The notes beneath the pieces were generated by a model, which saw nothing but the letters and a program-made list of their open reading frames with translations, did no database searches and was not told the DNA's origin. The translations under genes were made by a program, and so were the position numbers. Shown piece after piece: positions 26,998 to 37,367 of a stretch of 64,000 nt of DNA; position 1 is the stretch's first letter; every line of letters starts with the position of its first letter. This stretch comes from Prauserella isguenensis (GTDB lineage Bacteria > Actinomycetota > Actinomycetes > Mycobacteriales > Pseudonocardiaceae), in contig NZ_JACHWU010000004.1 in the NCBI RefSeq assembly GCF_014191605.1, positions 1 to 64,000 of the forward strand. Reading direction: 5' to 3'.

Positions 26998-27774
26998 GTG
27001 CGTTTGGCTCGGATTGCTCACCCGGAAGGTGTCGCCTTCGTCTCGGTGGACGGAGACGGCGACAGCGACGACACGATGGTCTCGGAGATCGCCGACCATC
27101 CGTTCGGTACGCCGAACTACACCGGCAGGAAGTGGCCGCTGGCCGACACCCGCCTGCTCTCGCCGATCCTGCCCACGAAGGTGATCGCCGTCGGCCGTAA
27201 TTACGCCGACCACGCCCGCGAGATGGGCAACGAGGTCCCGGCCGAGCCGATGATCTTCCTCAAGCCGTCGACGACCGTCATCGGTCCGAACGCGCCGATC
27301 CGCAGGCCGAAGCAGTCGGAGCAGGTCGACTTCGAGGGTGAACTCGCCGTCATCATCGGCCAGCCCGTGAAGAACGTGCCTGCGGCGCAGGCACGGCAGG
27401 CAGTGCTCGGTTACACGGTCGCCAACGACGTCAGCGCCCGCGACTTCCAGCGCTCCGACGGCCAGTGGGGCCGCGCCAAGGGATTCGACACGTTCTGCCC
27501 GATCGGCCCGTGGATCGAGACCGAACTCGACCCGGCCGACCTGCCCATCCGCACGACGGTCGACGGCGAGACCAAACAGGACTCGCGCACCTCGGAGCTG
27601 GTCCACAAGGTCCCCGAGCTGATCGAGTTCGTGTCGTCGGTGATGACCCTGCTGCCCGGTGACACCATCCTCACCGGCACGCCTGCGGGCGTCGGTCCCA
27701 TCGTCGCGGGCCAGGAGGTGTCGATCACGATCGACGGGATCGGCACCCTCACCAATCCAGTGGAGAACGCCTGA
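26998..27774 (+). CDS. Fumarylacetoacetate hydrolase (FAH)-family protein
   Basis: A 258-residue FAH-superfamily enzyme. The IAVGRNYADHAREMG block, the metal site VDFEGELAVIIG, GYTVANDVSARDFQ, KGFDTFCPIGPW and the C-terminal GDTILTGTPAGVGP are the family signatures. Members hydrolyse or decarboxylate C-C bonds of fumarylacetoacetate-, acylpyruvate- or oxaloacetate-like compounds; the substrate here is not indicated by context. GTG 26998 is chosen because TACGAT (26985-26990) ends 7 nt before it, implying a leaderless mRNA; an ATG three codons upstream lies within that -10 box. It converges on the FAD monooxygenase with a 1-nt gap. Confidence 0.92.
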   Translation: MRLARIAHPEGVAFVSVDGDGDSDDTMVSEIADHPFGTPNYTGRKWPLADTRLLSPILPTKVIAVGRNYADHAREMGNEVPAEPMIFLKPSTTVIGPNAPIRRPKQSEQVDFEGELAVIIGQPVKNVPAAQARQAVLGYTVANDVSARDFQRSDGQWGRAKGFDTFCPIGPWIETELDPADLPIRTTVDGETKQDSRTSELVHKVPELIEFVSSVMTLLPGDTILTGTPAGVGPIVAGQEVSITIDGIGTLTNPVENA

Positions 27775-27775
27775 G

Positions 27776-29008
27776 TCACCGCTCCCTGCGGGCGAACTCG
27801 GGCGCGTGCTCGGGCCGCAGTCCTATGCCGACGAGGTAGGCGGGCACGAACGACAGCGCCGGAACCCGGCGCAACAGTCGCTGGGCCGACTTCGGCGGGC
27901 CCAGCCGTCTGCCCTCCACGACGGGCGCGGCCACCATGCGGTGCAGCGCCCGTTGCAGCGTCTGCACCGCCGCCGTCGGCAGGAGCCTGCGCCTGCGCAC
28001 CGCGGCCAGCTCGGAGGTCGTCGGTGTGCCGCGGCGCAACGGTTCGGCCAGTAGCGTCGCGGCCGCCACCGCGTCCTGCACCGCGAGGTTGATCCCCACA
28101 CCGCCGATCGGGGACATCGCGTGCGCGGCGTCCCCGATGCACAGCAGCCCGTCGGCGTGCCAGCGGGGGAGCCGGTTGAGTCGCACGTCGAGGTGTTTGA
28201 CCTCGTCCATCGACGTCAGCTCGTCGACGCGGTGCGCGAGATGCGGCACGACCTCGGCGATGTCGCGGCGGAACGCCTCGACGCCGCGGCGGCGCAGCTC
28301 GCCGTCGGTGCCCTTGCGGCCCAGGTAGGCGAGCTGGTGGAAACCCTCGCGCGGGATGTCGATGACGAACCGGCCCCTGTGCATGGTGGGCGACAGGGCC
28401 GCGGTCGTGTCGTCGGCGTCGCGGCCGAGCCGGAACCACCAGACGTCGAACGGCACCGGCCATTCCTTCGGTGCCAGCCCCACCTCGTGCCGGGCCGACG
28501 AGTGGCGGCCGTCTGCGGCCACGGTCAGGTCGGCGTGGATCTCTCCCTCGCCGTCCGGTCCCCGATGACGCACGCCGACGACCCGGCCTTCGCGGCGGAC
28601 CAGTCCGGTCACCTCGGTGTTCATGCGCAGCGTGAACGTCGGCTCGTCGGCGCCGGCCTTCGCGAGCAGGTTCAGCAGGTCCCACTGCGGCGTCAGCGCG
28701 ATGTACGGGTGCCGGGTGACGCGGGCCAGCCTGCGCAGATCGCCCACGACCACCGGCGTGCCGTTCGCGGAGGGAAAGGCGATCTCGTTGAGCCTGCTCT
28801 GCGGCAGTGTCGCGAACTCCTCGCCGAGGCTGAGCTCGTCCAACAGGGTCTGTGTCGACGGGTGCACGGTGTCGCCGCGGAAGTCGCGGAGGAAGTCGCC
28901 GTGCTTCTCGAGCACGGTCACCTCGACGCCCGCGCGGGCGAGCAACAGTCCGAGCACCATGCCCGCGGGGCCGCCGCCGGCGATGACGCAGTCGGTGCGT
29001 GCGGTCAT
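27776..29008 (-). CDS. FAD-dependent monooxygenase (PHBH/UbiH type)
   Basis: A 410-residue group A flavoprotein monooxygenase. The FAD-binding GGGPAGMVLGLLLARAG motif lies near residue 15, an Arg-Gly-Asp-Thr-Val-His substrate-domain segment follows, a TVAADGRHSSAR (DG) motif is present, and the GDAAHAMSPIGGVGINLAVQDA motif region binds the FAD ribityl chain. Such enzymes hydroxylate aromatic or polyketide-like compounds with NAD(P)H. ATG 29008 has GAGG 8 nt upstream; GTG 29017 is an alternative. A perfect 22-bp palindrome upstream (29106-29127) suggests ligand-responsive repression, but no regulator gene is adjacent. Confidence 0.92.
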   Translation of the reverse strand: MTARTDCVIAGGGPAGMVLGLLLARAGVEVTVLEKHGDFLRDFRGDTVHPSTQTLLDELSLGEEFATLPQSRLNEIAFPSANGTPVVVGDLRRLARVTRHPYIALTPQWDLLNLLAKAGADEPTFTLRMNTEVTGLVRREGRVVGVRHRGPDGEGEIHADLTVAADGRHSSARHEVGLAPKEWPVPFDVWWFRLGRDADDTTAALSPTMHRGRFVIDIPREGFHQLAYLGRKGTDGELRRRGVEAFRRDIAEVVPHLAHRVDELTSMDEVKHLDVRLNRLPRWHADGLLCIGDAAHAMSPIGGVGINLAVQDAVAAATLLAEPLRRGTPTTSELAAVRRRRLLPTAAVQTLQRALHRMVAAPVVEGRRLGPPKSAQRLLRRVPALSFVPAYLVGIGLRPEHAPEFARRER

Positions 29009-29105
29009 CACGACCACCTCGTTTCCTCGTCAACGTTCCTTCGCCGGAGCGCGCCCTTCGGGACTCGGCGTGGAGTCCGACCGGTGTCCGCCGCCGGTAT
29101 CACCG

Positions 29106-29127
29106 CTATTCAACGTGCGTTGAATAG
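29106..29127. promoter_or_regulatory. 22-bp palindromic operator between the FAD monooxygenase and gltX
   Basis: CTATTCAAC-gtgc-GTTGAATAG is a perfect 9-bp inverted repeat located 98 bp upstream of the monooxygenase ATG and 55 bp upstream of gltX. Its form is typical of a TetR-family operator. The core TCAAC/GTTGA resembles the ArsR sites at 1655-1716 but with a spacing of 4 rather than 6. Confidence 0.7.
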
Positions 29128-29181
29128 TTTCAGCATGCGCTCGCGGGCGGCGGAAGTCAACAGCGCTACGCTGGGTGGGCT

Positions 29182-30669
29182 ATGACTGACAACAAGCCCG
29201 CCGCCGTTCGTGCTCGCTTCTGCCCGTCGCCCACCGGTACGCCGCACGTGGGCCTGATCCGCACCGCGCTGTTCAACTGGGCGTTCGCCCGGCACAACGG
29301 CGGGAAGCTCGTGTTCCGCGTCGAGGACACCGACGCGTCGCGTGACAGCGAGGAGTCGTACGCGGCTCTGCTCGACGCGCTTCGGTGGCTCGGCATCGAC
29401 TGGGACGAGGGGCCCGAGGCCGGGGGCGAGTACGGCCCGTACCGGCAGAGCGAACGCGGCGACATCTACCGCGACGTCGCCGCCACGCTGCTCGAGGCGG
29501 GCGAGCTCTACGAGGCCTTCTCCACGAACGAGGAGGTCCAGCAGCGGCGTAAGGACGCCGGGCAGGACCCCCAGCTCGGCTACGACAACTACGACCGCGA
29601 CCTCACCGAGGAGCAGAAGCGGGCCTTCCGCGCCGAGGGTCGCGAACCGGTGCTGCGCCTGCGGATGCCGGACGAGGACCTGTCCTGGAACGACCTCGTG
29701 CGCGGGGAAATCGAGTTCAAGGCGGGCACCGTCCCCGACCCTGTGCTGGTGCGCGCCAACGGGGCGCCGCTCTACACGCTGACCAACCCCGTCGACGACG
29801 CCCTGATGCGCATCACCCACGTGCTGCGCGGTGAGGACCTGCTCCCGTCGACGCCGAGGCAGATCGCACTGTACGGGGCGCTGCAGCGCGTGGGCCTCGC
29901 CGAGTTCGTCCCCGAGTTCGGCCACATGCCGTACGTCATGGGCGAGGGCAACAAGAAACTGTCCAAACGAGACCCACAGTCGAACCTGTTCAACTACCGC
30001 GACCGCGGTTTCATCCCCGAGGGGCTGCTGAACTACCTCGCGCTGCTCGGCTGGTCGATCGCCGACGATCGCGACATCTTCACCGTCGACGAGCTCATCG
30101 CGGCGTTCGAGATCAGCAAGGTCAGTGCCAACCCCGCACGGTTCGACATCAAGAAGGCCGAGTCGATCAACGGCAACCACGTGCGCTCGCTGAGTCACGA
30201 CGATTTCGTCGCCCGCGTCACGCCGTACCTCGTCGACGCGGGCGTGCTGCCCGCCCGGCCGTCCGAGGACCAGCAGGCCAAACTCAGCGCGATCGCGCCG
30301 CTGGTGCAGGAGCGCGTGGCCGTGCTGTCCGAGGCGAACGATCTGCTGCGGTTCCTGTTCGTCGACGAGGCCGAGTTCGCACCGGAGGAGGCCGCGGCCA
30401 CGAAGGCGCTCGGCCCGGACTCCGAACCGGCGCTGCGGGCCGCCATCGAGGCGCTCGAAGGACTCTCGTCGTGGGTCGCGGCCGACATCGAGCAGGCGCT
30501 CAAGGACGCGCTCGTCGAAGGCCTGGGACTCAAGCCACGCAAGGCTTTCACCCCCGTGCGCGTCGCTGTGACCGGACGCACCGTGTCACCGCCGCTCTAC
30601 GAATCGATGGAACTGCTCGGCCGTGACGTGTCACTCGGACGGCTGCGCCGAGCACTGCCGGGCAACTGA
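29182..30669 (+). CDS. gltX: Glutamyl-tRNA synthetase
   Basis: A 495-residue class I aminoacyl-tRNA synthetase that charges tRNA-Glu, and in actinobacteria normally also tRNA-Gln for later transamidation by GatCAB. The HIGH signature appears as [19 protein letters not shown], the KMSKS signature as [13 protein letters not shown], and the anticodon-binding helical domain fills the last 170 residues. Length is typical. ATG 29182 has no clear Shine-Dalgarno; TACGCT (29167-29172) ends 9 nt before it, so the transcript may be nearly leaderless. tRNA-Gln and tRNA-Glu genes lie 1.1 kb downstream. Confidence 0.98.
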   Translation: MTDNKPAAVRARFCPSPTGTPHVGLIRTALFNWAFARHNGGKLVFRVEDTDASRDSEESYAALLDALRWLGIDWDEGPEAGGEYGPYRQSERGDIYRDVAATLLEAGELYEAFSTNEEVQQRRKDAGQDPQLGYDNYDRDLTEEQKRAFRAEGREPVLRLRMPDEDLSWNDLVRGEIEFKAGTVPDPVLVRANGAPLYTLTNPVDDALMRITHVLRGEDLLPSTPRQIALYGALQRVGLAEFVPEFGHMPYVMGEGNKKLSKRDPQSNLFNYRDRGFIPEGLLNYLALLGWSIADDRDIFTVDELIAAFEISKVSANPARFDIKKAESINGNHVRSLSHDDFVARVTPYLVDAGVLPARPSEDQQAKLSAIAPLVQERVAVLSEANDLLRFLFVDEAEFAPEEAAATKALGPDSEPALRAAIEALEGLSSWVAADIEQALKDALVEGLGLKPRKAFTPVRVAVTGRTVSPPLYESMELLGRDVSLGRLRRALPGN

Positions 30670-30756
30670 GCGTAGGCGAGCTGGACCGAAACAGACTGGG
30701 CCATATCACCTCGTCAGCAGAGTCGGGCCGACGCAAAAACCCCTAGCCTCGCGTGA

Positions 30757-31608
30757 GTGGCTTTTGCGCTTGGCTCCCCGACAGCTCCCCATCCCGTCGC
30801 CGACACCGATCGTGACGACGTCGACGTCTGGGCACCGCCCGAACTCCGGGTCGTGTGCCTGGACATCGACGACACGCTGATCGACTTCACGGAGACGGGC
30901 AAGCGCACGCTCGCCGCGCTCACCGGACGTCGCGACATCTGGGACGAATGGGAACGGGTCACCGACGAACACGTCGCACGCGTCGTCGCGGGCGAACTCG
31001 ACTACGCCGACATGCATGCCCGGCGCACCCATGCGTTCCTGCGCGGCCTCGGCATGGACGTCGACCTCGCCGCCGCGGCCGCGTTCGAGACCCGCCGCAA
31101 AGCGCTGCTGAACCGGTCCTGGCGGCTCTTCGACGACGTCGTGCCGTGCCTCGAATGGCTCGCCGCCGCCGGTATCCAACTGGCCGCCGTGACGAACGCC
31201 TCCGGCGCCCACCAGCGCGACAAACTCGCATCCCTCGGTCTCGCCCGGTTCTTCGACCACGTCGCCATTGCGGGCGAGCTCGGCGTCGCCAAACCCGACC
31301 CCGCGATGTTCCAGTCGGTCTGCCTCCAGCTCGGCTGTGACCCACGCGAAGCCGTGCACCTGGGGGACAAGCTCACCACCGACGCCATCGGAGCGCGTGA
31401 TGCGGGTCTCACCGGAATCTGGCTGCACCGCGAACCCGACGGCGAGCTCGCCCCGCGGGTAGCCGACGACGACACCGAGAACGACGACACCGAGAACGCG
31501 GCCCGCGGCGGGGCGCCCGCGGACGTCCACGTCCTCACCTCGTTGGCAGGCCTACCCGAACTGCTCGTCACCGAGTTCGTGCGCGTGGGCGTCCCCGCGC
31601 CGCGCTGA
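30757..31608 (+). CDS. HAD-superfamily hydrolase
   Basis: A 283-residue haloacid dehalogenase-like phosphatase. Motif I is VCLDIDDTLIDF (nucleophile Asp in DIDDT), motif II lies at LAAVTNASG, motif III Lys at ELGVAKPDPAMF, and motif IV at HLGDKLTTDAIGA. An alpha-helical cap follows motif I (subfamily IA). The C-terminus has an Asp/Glu/Asn-rich low-complexity stretch. GTG 30757 is preceded by TAGCCT (30744-30749) at 7 nt, indicating a leaderless mRNA. The phosphorylated substrate is unknown. The same gltX-neighbour position holds a HAD gene in many actinobacteria. Confidence 0.92.
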   Translation: MAFALGSPTAPHPVADTDRDDVDVWAPPELRVVCLDIDDTLIDFTETGKRTLAALTGRRDIWDEWERVTDEHVARVVAGELDYADMHARRTHAFLRGLGMDVDLAAAAAFETRRKALLNRSWRLFDDVVPCLEWLAAAGIQLAAVTNASGAHQRDKLASLGLARFFDHVAIAGELGVAKPDPAMFQSVCLQLGCDPREAVHLGDKLTTDAIGARDAGLTGIWLHREPDGELAPRVADDDTENDDTENAARGGAPADVHVLTSLAGLPELLVTEFVRVGVPAPR

Positions 31609-31782
31609 GACGCCGAACCTGCCGCGACACCTGCGGCAACGGTTCGTCCGCGCAGCAGACGGGACCCCGGCTGCAGGCGGCCACTCAGCGTGGTCTATGC
31701 TTTCTTCAACAACGCGATACGGACCCGGGACGGGCCTGGCGAGCCGAAGTGCTCCGCGGATCGACTCGGACGAAGTGTCCGT

Positions 31783-31854
31783 TGGGGTATGGTGTAATCG
31801 GCAGCACGACTGATTCTGGTTCAGTTAGTCTAGGTTCGAGTCCTGGTACCCCAG
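31783..31854 (+). tRNA. tRNA-Gln (anticodon CTG)
   Basis: A 72-nt cloverleaf: acceptor TGGGGTA pairs with TACCCCA, the D arm contains GTGTAATCGGCAGCAC, the anticodon stem ACTGA/TCAGT encloses TTCTGGT with anticodon CTG, and the T arm has GGTTCGAGTCC. Discriminator G; no encoded CCA. A -10-like TATGCT lies at 31696-31701. Confidence 0.96.
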
Positions 31855-31907
31855 CTGAGAAGCGAACAAACCGCTCTGGTAAGTTCACTTCCAACATAAA
31901 AGAACAA

Positions 31908-31980
31908 GCCCCCGTCGTCTAGCGGCCTAGGACGCCGGCCTCTCACGCCGGTAGCGTGGGTTCGAATCCCATCGGGGGTA
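31908..31980 (+). tRNA. tRNA-Glu (anticodon CTC)
   Basis: A 73-nt cloverleaf: acceptor GCCCCCG pairs with CGGGGGT, anticodon stem CCGGC/GCCGG encloses CTCTCAC with anticodon CTC, and the T arm is GGGTTCGAATCCC. Discriminator A; no encoded CCA. It lies 53 bp after tRNA-Gln and is probably co-transcribed with it. Confidence 0.97.
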
Positions 31981-31984
31981 CGAG

Positions 31985-32038
31985 CACAACGGGAAAGCCC
32001 TATCTGCGGAAAACGCAGATAGGGCTTTTCTCGTTGTG
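31985..32038 (+). terminator. Very strong terminator after the tRNA pair
   Basis: A 15-bp perfect stem (31994-32008 with 32014-32028) with loop GAAAA is extended by CACAACG/CGTTGTG at its base and carries TTTTC on the 3' side. It starts 4 nt after tRNA-Glu and faces the convergent IclR gene. Confidence 0.93.
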
Positions 32039-32142
32039 TCTTGTGAGGGCACAGTCCCCACGCCCCAGCCCCCACACCCCAGCCCGGCGGGTTTCACCCC
32101 CGGATCCCTGCCTGTGGTCGCGTGGTGCGTGGGGTGGGTGGG

Positions 32143-32862
32143 TCAGAGGCGTTCCTGGAGGGATTCCGCGGCGTCCAGAAGATCGCTCGCCCAACGAGCA
32201 CCCGGCTTGCGGCCGATCCGATCCACCGGACCCGATACCGACACCGCCGCAACGACCGCACCCGAGGAATCCCGCACCGGCGCCGACACGCTCGCCACCC
32301 CCGGCTCGCGTTCGGCCACACTCTGCGCCCAACCACGACGCCGAACCTCCAACAGTGTCCGCTCCCCGAACACCGCCTCGGCCAGAATCGCCTGCTGCGT
32401 ATGGGCATCCGCCCACGCCGTCAACACCTTCGCCCCGGAACCCGCCGTCATCGGCAACCGCGAACCAACCGGCACCGTGTCGCGCAGCCCACTCGGCGGC
32501 TCGGCCGACGCCACACACACCCGCTGCACCCCGTCCCGGCGGTACACCTGCACGCTCTCGCCCGTCATGTCCCGCAATTTGGGCAGTACGACCGCCGTCG
32601 CATCCAACAACGGATCCGCCGTCCCACCGGACAACTCCGCCAACGCGGCCCCGGGACGCCACCGGCCGTCCGGACCCCGCCGCAACAACCGGTGCACCTC
32701 GAGCCCCACCGCCAACCGGTGTGCCGTCGCCCGCGGCAACCCCGTCTCGGCGCACAACTCCGCCAAGCCACACGGCTGCTGCGCCGCCGCCTGTAACACG
32801 GCGATCGCCTTGTCCAAGACACCGATACCGCTCTGCTGAGCCTCAGAGTTATGCTGTCCCAC
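32143..32862 (-). CDS. ndgR: IclR-family regulator divergent from leuCD (NdgR-like)
   Basis: A 239-residue IclR-type regulator: an N-terminal winged helix ([18 protein letters not shown], then [18 protein letters not shown]) and a C-terminal effector domain with [28 protein letters not shown] and [19 protein letters not shown]. In Streptomyces the orthologue NdgR, also divergent from leuC, controls leuCD and other amino acid genes; Rv2989 holds the same place in M. tuberculosis. GTG 32862 has TAGTAT 6 nt upstream on its strand and no Shine-Dalgarno, so it is probably leaderless. Symbol assigned by position and family. Confidence 0.92.
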   Translation of the reverse strand: MGQHNSEAQQSGIGVLDKAIAVLQAAAQQPCGLAELCAETGLPRATAHRLAVGLEVHRLLRRGPDGRWRPGAALAELSGGTADPLLDATAVVLPKLRDMTGESVQVYRRDGVQRVCVASAEPPSGLRDTVPVGSRLPMTAGSGAKVLTAWADAHTQQAILAEAVFGERTLLEVRRRGWAQSVAEREPGVASVSAPVRDSSGAVVAAVSVSGPVDRIGRKPGARWASDLLDAAESLQERL

Positions 32863-33006
32863 ACAGCGATACTACAATCCCGAAGTCTGGGACGTCCACC
32901 ATTTGGGACGGTTCGGGTGCTCTACAGTCCGGCCGACCACCACATTTCCCGATGGTCATTGTTCCCAGCGACCACAGTTCCCAGCGACGTTCATGGAGGA
33001 GCCCTG
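32863..33006. promoter_or_regulatory. Divergent IclR-leuC control region
   Basis: The 144-bp region contains the leaderless IclR promoter (-10 at 32869-32874, minus strand), TGGGAC at 32888 and 32904 with GTCCCA at 32856, the palindrome GGACGTCC (32890-32897), and a leuC -10 candidate TACAGT (32923-32928). GTTCCCAGCGAC is directly repeated at 32961-32972 and 32977-32988, 16 bp apart, just before the leuC GGAGGAG. These repeats are candidate binding sites of the IclR protein. Confidence 0.6.
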
Positions 33007-34419
<1,413 letters not shown>

Positions 34420-34480
34420 CCCACCACCACTTCACACCGATCGCACGAGAGGCGATCGCACACACCGGGAGTGACCCCTC

Positions 34481-35086
34481 ATGGAACCGATCACCGAGCA
34501 CACCGGCATCGGAGTGCCGCTGCGCAGGTCCAACGTGGACACCGACCAGATCATCCCCGCCGTCTACCTCAAACGTGTGAGCCGGACCGGCTTCGAGGAC
34601 GGCCTGTTCGCCGCCTGGCGCGGTGACGAGCAGTTCGTGCTCAACGTCGAGCCCTTCGACCGCGGCACCGTGCTCGTCGCCGGGCCCGACTTCGGCACCG
34701 GCTCCTCGCGGGAGCACGCCGTGTGGGCGCTGATGAACTACGGCTTCCGCGTCGTCATCTCGCCCCGCTTCGCCGACATCTTCCGCGGTAACGCGGGCAA
34801 GCAGGGGCTCGTGGCCGCGCAGTGCTCGCAGGACGACGTCGAACTGCTGTGGAAGATCCTCGAGAACGAGCCCGGCACCACGGTCACTGTGGACCTCGCG
34901 GAGAAGACCGTGCGGGCGAAGGACTTCAGCGCCCCCTTCGAGATCGACGACTACACGCGCTGGCGGCTGATGGAGGGGCTCGACGACATTGCCCTGACGC
35001 TGCGCCACTCCGACGACATCGCCGAGTTCGAACGCAACCGGCCCGGCCACAAGCCCGTGACGCTTCCGGCCGAGCAGCCTCAGTAG
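34481..35086 (+). CDS. leuD: 3-isopropylmalate dehydratase small subunit
   Basis: A 201-residue swivel-domain subunit of isopropylmalate isomerase. The [16 protein letters not shown] block near the N-terminus and the substrate loop [17 protein letters not shown] are characteristic, as is the [14 protein letters not shown] segment. ATG 34481 has GGGAG upstream. It pairs with leuC in the same transcript. Two hairpins follow it before the hup promoter. Confidence 0.98.
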   Translation: MEPITEHTGIGVPLRRSNVDTDQIIPAVYLKRVSRTGFEDGLFAAWRGDEQFVLNVEPFDRGTVLVAGPDFGTGSSREHAVWALMNYGFRVVISPRFADIFRGNAGKQGLVAAQCSQDDVELLWKILENEPGTTVTVDLAEKTVRAKDFSAPFEIDDYTRWRLMEGLDDIALTLRHSDDIAEFERNRPGHKPVTLPAEQPQ

Positions 35087-35113
35087 GCCACTGACCTCCT
35101 GGAGAACCTCGAA

Positions 35114-35227
35114 GATTCCCTGTTCAGCAAGGGAATCCGGCTCGGCCCACCGGCCGGCATCCGAAATCGGACGGCACCTCCTGAACCGGATCCGATCGCC
35201 GCTCCTCGGCGGCGATCGCCCATCCGG
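35114..35227 (+). terminator. Two hairpins ending the leuCD transcript
   Basis: GATTCCCT-gttcagca-AGGGAATC (35114-35137) is a perfect 8-bp hairpin. A larger one, CGATCGCCG (35193-35201) with CGGCGATCG (35210-35218), is extended by CCGGAT/ATCCGG to span about 35187-35227. Neither has a T tract, but they fill the gap before the hup promoter. Confidence 0.65.
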
Positions 35228-35250
35228 TAAGGGAAAAATCCGCGTGCCGT

Positions 35251-35280
35251 TTGGAAATTGTGCTGCGTAGGTAATACCGT
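35251..35280 (+). promoter_or_regulatory. hup promoter
   Basis: TTGGAA (35251-35256) and TACCGT (35275-35280) are 18 bp apart, about 56 bp before the hup start. The hup ribosome binding site TTGGAGGAC lies 5-13 nt before ATG. Confidence 0.6.
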
Positions 35281-35336
35281 GTGCGCATGTCGGCCGGTGT
35301 GGCCGGGTAACACGTAGTTCTTCTTGGAGGACTGGA

Positions 35337-36218
35337 ATGGCCAACAAGGCCCAACTCATCGAGGCGCTCGGCGAGCGCCTGGGCGACAAGAAGGTCGCCA
35401 CGCAGGCCGTCGACAATCTCGTCGACATCATCATTCGGACGGTCAACAAGGGTGAAAAGGTGAACATCACCGGTTTCGGTGTGTTCGAGAAGCGCGCCCG
35501 TGCCGCCCGCACCGCGCGGAACCCGCGCACCGGTGAGACCGTCCGTGTGAAGAAGACCAACGTCCCGGCCTTCCGTGCGGGCACCACGTTCAAGGATGTG
35601 GTGAGCGGCACGAAGAAGCTGCCGAAGGCCACGAAGGCCAAGCCGGTGTCCGGCACCACCGCGCGCGGCACAACCTCCACGGCGTCGTCCACGCGCAGCA
35701 CCACCACCCGTTCGCGTGCCACGACCGCGACCCGGGCCACGGCCACGAAGTCGGCCCCGAAGACAGCGACCAAGTCGACGGCTTCGAAGTCCACGGCCAC
35801 CAAGTCGGCCCCGAAGACGGCCGCCAAGTCCACGGCGGCGAAGTCCACGGCGGCGAAGTCGACCGCGAGCAAGTCGACCGGGAGCAAGTCCACGGCTGCC
35901 AAGTCGACCGCCGCCAAGTCGACCGCGCCCAAGAGCACGACCAAGAGCACCACGAAGGCCGCGCCGAAGACGGCCGCCAAGTCCACGGCCACCAAGTCCG
36001 CGGCGGCGAAGTCCACGGCCGCCAAGTCGACCACGGCCAAGTCGACGACGGCCAAGGCCACGACCGCGAAGTCGACCGCCGCCAAGTCGACGGCCAAGAA
36101 GCCCGCGACCAAGGCGGCGCCGAAGACCGCCACGAAGACGACCAAGGCGGCCGCCAAGCCGGCGAAGACCACCGCCAAGGCGTCCACGACGAACAGGACG
36201 GCCACCAAGAAGAAGTGA
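35337..36218 (+). CDS. hupB: HU-family nucleoid protein with long Lys/Ser/Thr/Ala tail
   Basis: A 293-residue histone-like protein. The first 90 residues are a standard HU fold ([64 protein letters not shown]) that binds and bends DNA as a dimer. The remaining 200 residues are an unstructured basic tail made mainly of Ala-Lys-Ser-Thr pentads, analogous to but different in sequence from the PAKK-type tails of mycobacterial HupB and Streptomyces HupS, which bind DNA non-specifically and organise the nucleoid. The Ser/Thr content would allow phosphorylation. It sits between leuD and mutT1, as in M. tuberculosis. Confidence 0.96.
   Translation: MANKAQLIEALGERLGDKKVATQAVDNLVDIIIRTVNKGEKVNITGFGVFEKRARAARTARNPRTGETVRVKKTNVPAFRAGTTFKDVVSGTKKLPKATKAKPVSGTTARGTTSTASSTRSTTTRSRATTATRATATKSAPKTATKSTASKSTATKSAPKTAAKSTAAKSTAAKSTASKSTGSKSTAAKSTAAKSTAPKSTTKSTTKAAPKTAAKSTATKSAAAKSTAAKSTTAKSTTAKATTAKSTAAKSTAKKPATKAAPKTATKTTKAAAKPAKTTAKASTTNRTATKKK
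35742..36105 (+). repeat. Degenerate 15-bp repeats in the hup tail
   Basis: Units of about 15 bp of the form GCSRCSAAGTCSACS (Ala-Ala/Thr-Lys-Ser-Thr) are repeated some twenty times. Edges are approximate. Length variation between strains by in-frame slippage is likely. Confidence 0.8.
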
Positions 36219-36267
36219 GCCGCTCGTCGGCTCATCCTCACGTGGCGTCGTTCACGTCACGCGCAGC

Positions 36268-36302
36268 CGGGCCCCGCACCACATTCGGTGGTGCGGGGCC
36301 CG
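36268..36302. terminator. Bidirectional terminator between hup and mutT1
   Basis: A perfect 15-bp stem (36268-36282 with 36288-36302) and the loop ATTCG separate the convergent hup and mutT1 genes. Confidence 0.9.
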
Positions 36303-36419
36303 TCGCTGCGTGGGCAGACAAATCGCTGTGGCGAGCCGCTGTGCGGCGTGTGACGCCGTGGGGAAGCGACGGCGGGCCCGGCAGCCCGGGCGTCTCCCGT
36401 GCGGGCTGCTCCGGCCGTC

Positions 36420-37367
36420 TCAGACGGCGAGTGGTGCGGCCAACGGGTTCGACAGGTAGCCGGCCGCGACGAGACGTCCCACTCGGTCGAACGAGAGCTG
36501 CCAGACCGAGGCCTTCTTCGCCGGGACACCGTCCGGTTTGGTCTGCGGCAACGTGATGCCACCGCGGTCGGCGAGTGTGGCCACGGCGTGCGGGATCACG
36601 CCTCCCTGGCTGCACACCACGGGGGTGCCGCCTTCGACCGCGATCTCGACGATGCGCTGCACCGCCCGACCCGGGTCGGCGGCGAAGTTGCGCTCCGAGA
36701 GCGCGTCGTCGTGTCCCACCTCGGTGCCGAGTTCCTCGGCGACGCCCTGCACCGTCTGGACGCAGCGCAACAGGGGAGCGGACACCACCCGGTCGGGAGC
36801 GAACGTGTTCAGGACCGTGCGCAGGGCCCTCGCCTGACGTTCACCCGCGTCGCTCAGCGGTCGCAGGTCGTCGTCACCGGTCCAGCTCTCACGTTTGCCC
36901 GCCTTGGCATGTCGCACGAGCAGCAACGATGTGACCTGCTGGGGCAATGCGTCGAAGCAGGCGACGACGTCGGCATCCGATTCGTACGACAGCAACCGGG
37001 CCGCGTCGGACGGTGCGACCCAGCGCAGTTCGTCGACTTCCGCATTGGCTTCGAATGCGCCGTCGCCTGCGCGTGCACTGAAGTAGTCGACCGCTTTCCT
37101 ACCGCGGGCGACGCGGTATTCGATCCGTTTCAGGAATGCTCCGAGTACGGCGGGGAAGCCCGTTTCCTCCCGGAGTTCCCGTACCGCCGTGACCGGTGCG
37201 GTTTCGCCCGGATCGAGATGTCCTTTCGGCAGCGACCAGTCGTCGTAGCGCGGCCGGTGGACGACCGCGATCTCGACGCCCGGCGCGTCGCCCGTGGCAG
37301 GCCTCCACAGCACCGCGCCCGCCGCGTGGGCGACGATCTCGTCTGTGGCCCCGGTGGTGGTACTCAC
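36420..37367 (-). CDS. mutT1: Two-domain Nudix/histidine phosphatase (MutT1-like)
   Basis: A 315-residue protein with an N-terminal Nudix domain and a C-terminal SixA-like histidine phosphatase domain, the architecture of mycobacterial MutT1, which converts 8-oxo-dGTP to the monophosphate and also acts on diadenosine polyphosphates. The Nudix box [23 protein letters not shown] is complete, and the phosphatase motif [14 protein letters not shown] is intact, with a second-His region near [14 protein letters not shown] 37367 overlaps the ppk stop by GTGA, so the two are co-translated. The pairing with polyphosphate kinase is conserved with M. tuberculosis. Confidence 0.94.
   Translation of the reverse strand: MSTTTGATDEIVAHAAGAVLWRPATGDAPGVEIAVVHRPRYDDWSLPKGHLDPGETAPVTAVRELREETGFPAVLGAFLKRIEYRVARGRKAVDYFSARAGDGAFEANAEVDELRWVAPSDAARLLSYESDADVVACFDALPQQVTSLLLVRHAKAGKRESWTGDDDLRPLSDAGERQARALRTVLNTFAPDRVVSAPLLRCVQTVQGVAEELGTEVGHDDALSERNFAADPGRAVQRIVEIAVEGGTPVVCSQGGVIPHAVATLADRGGITLPQTKPDGVPAKKASVWQLSFDRVGRLVAAGYLSNPLAAPLAV

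Noticed and set aside
31985-32038. tRNA-associated attachment site or element boundary
   Set aside because: The palindrome is a terminator directly after tRNA-Glu; there is no integrase gene and no repeated tRNA 3' end in the window.
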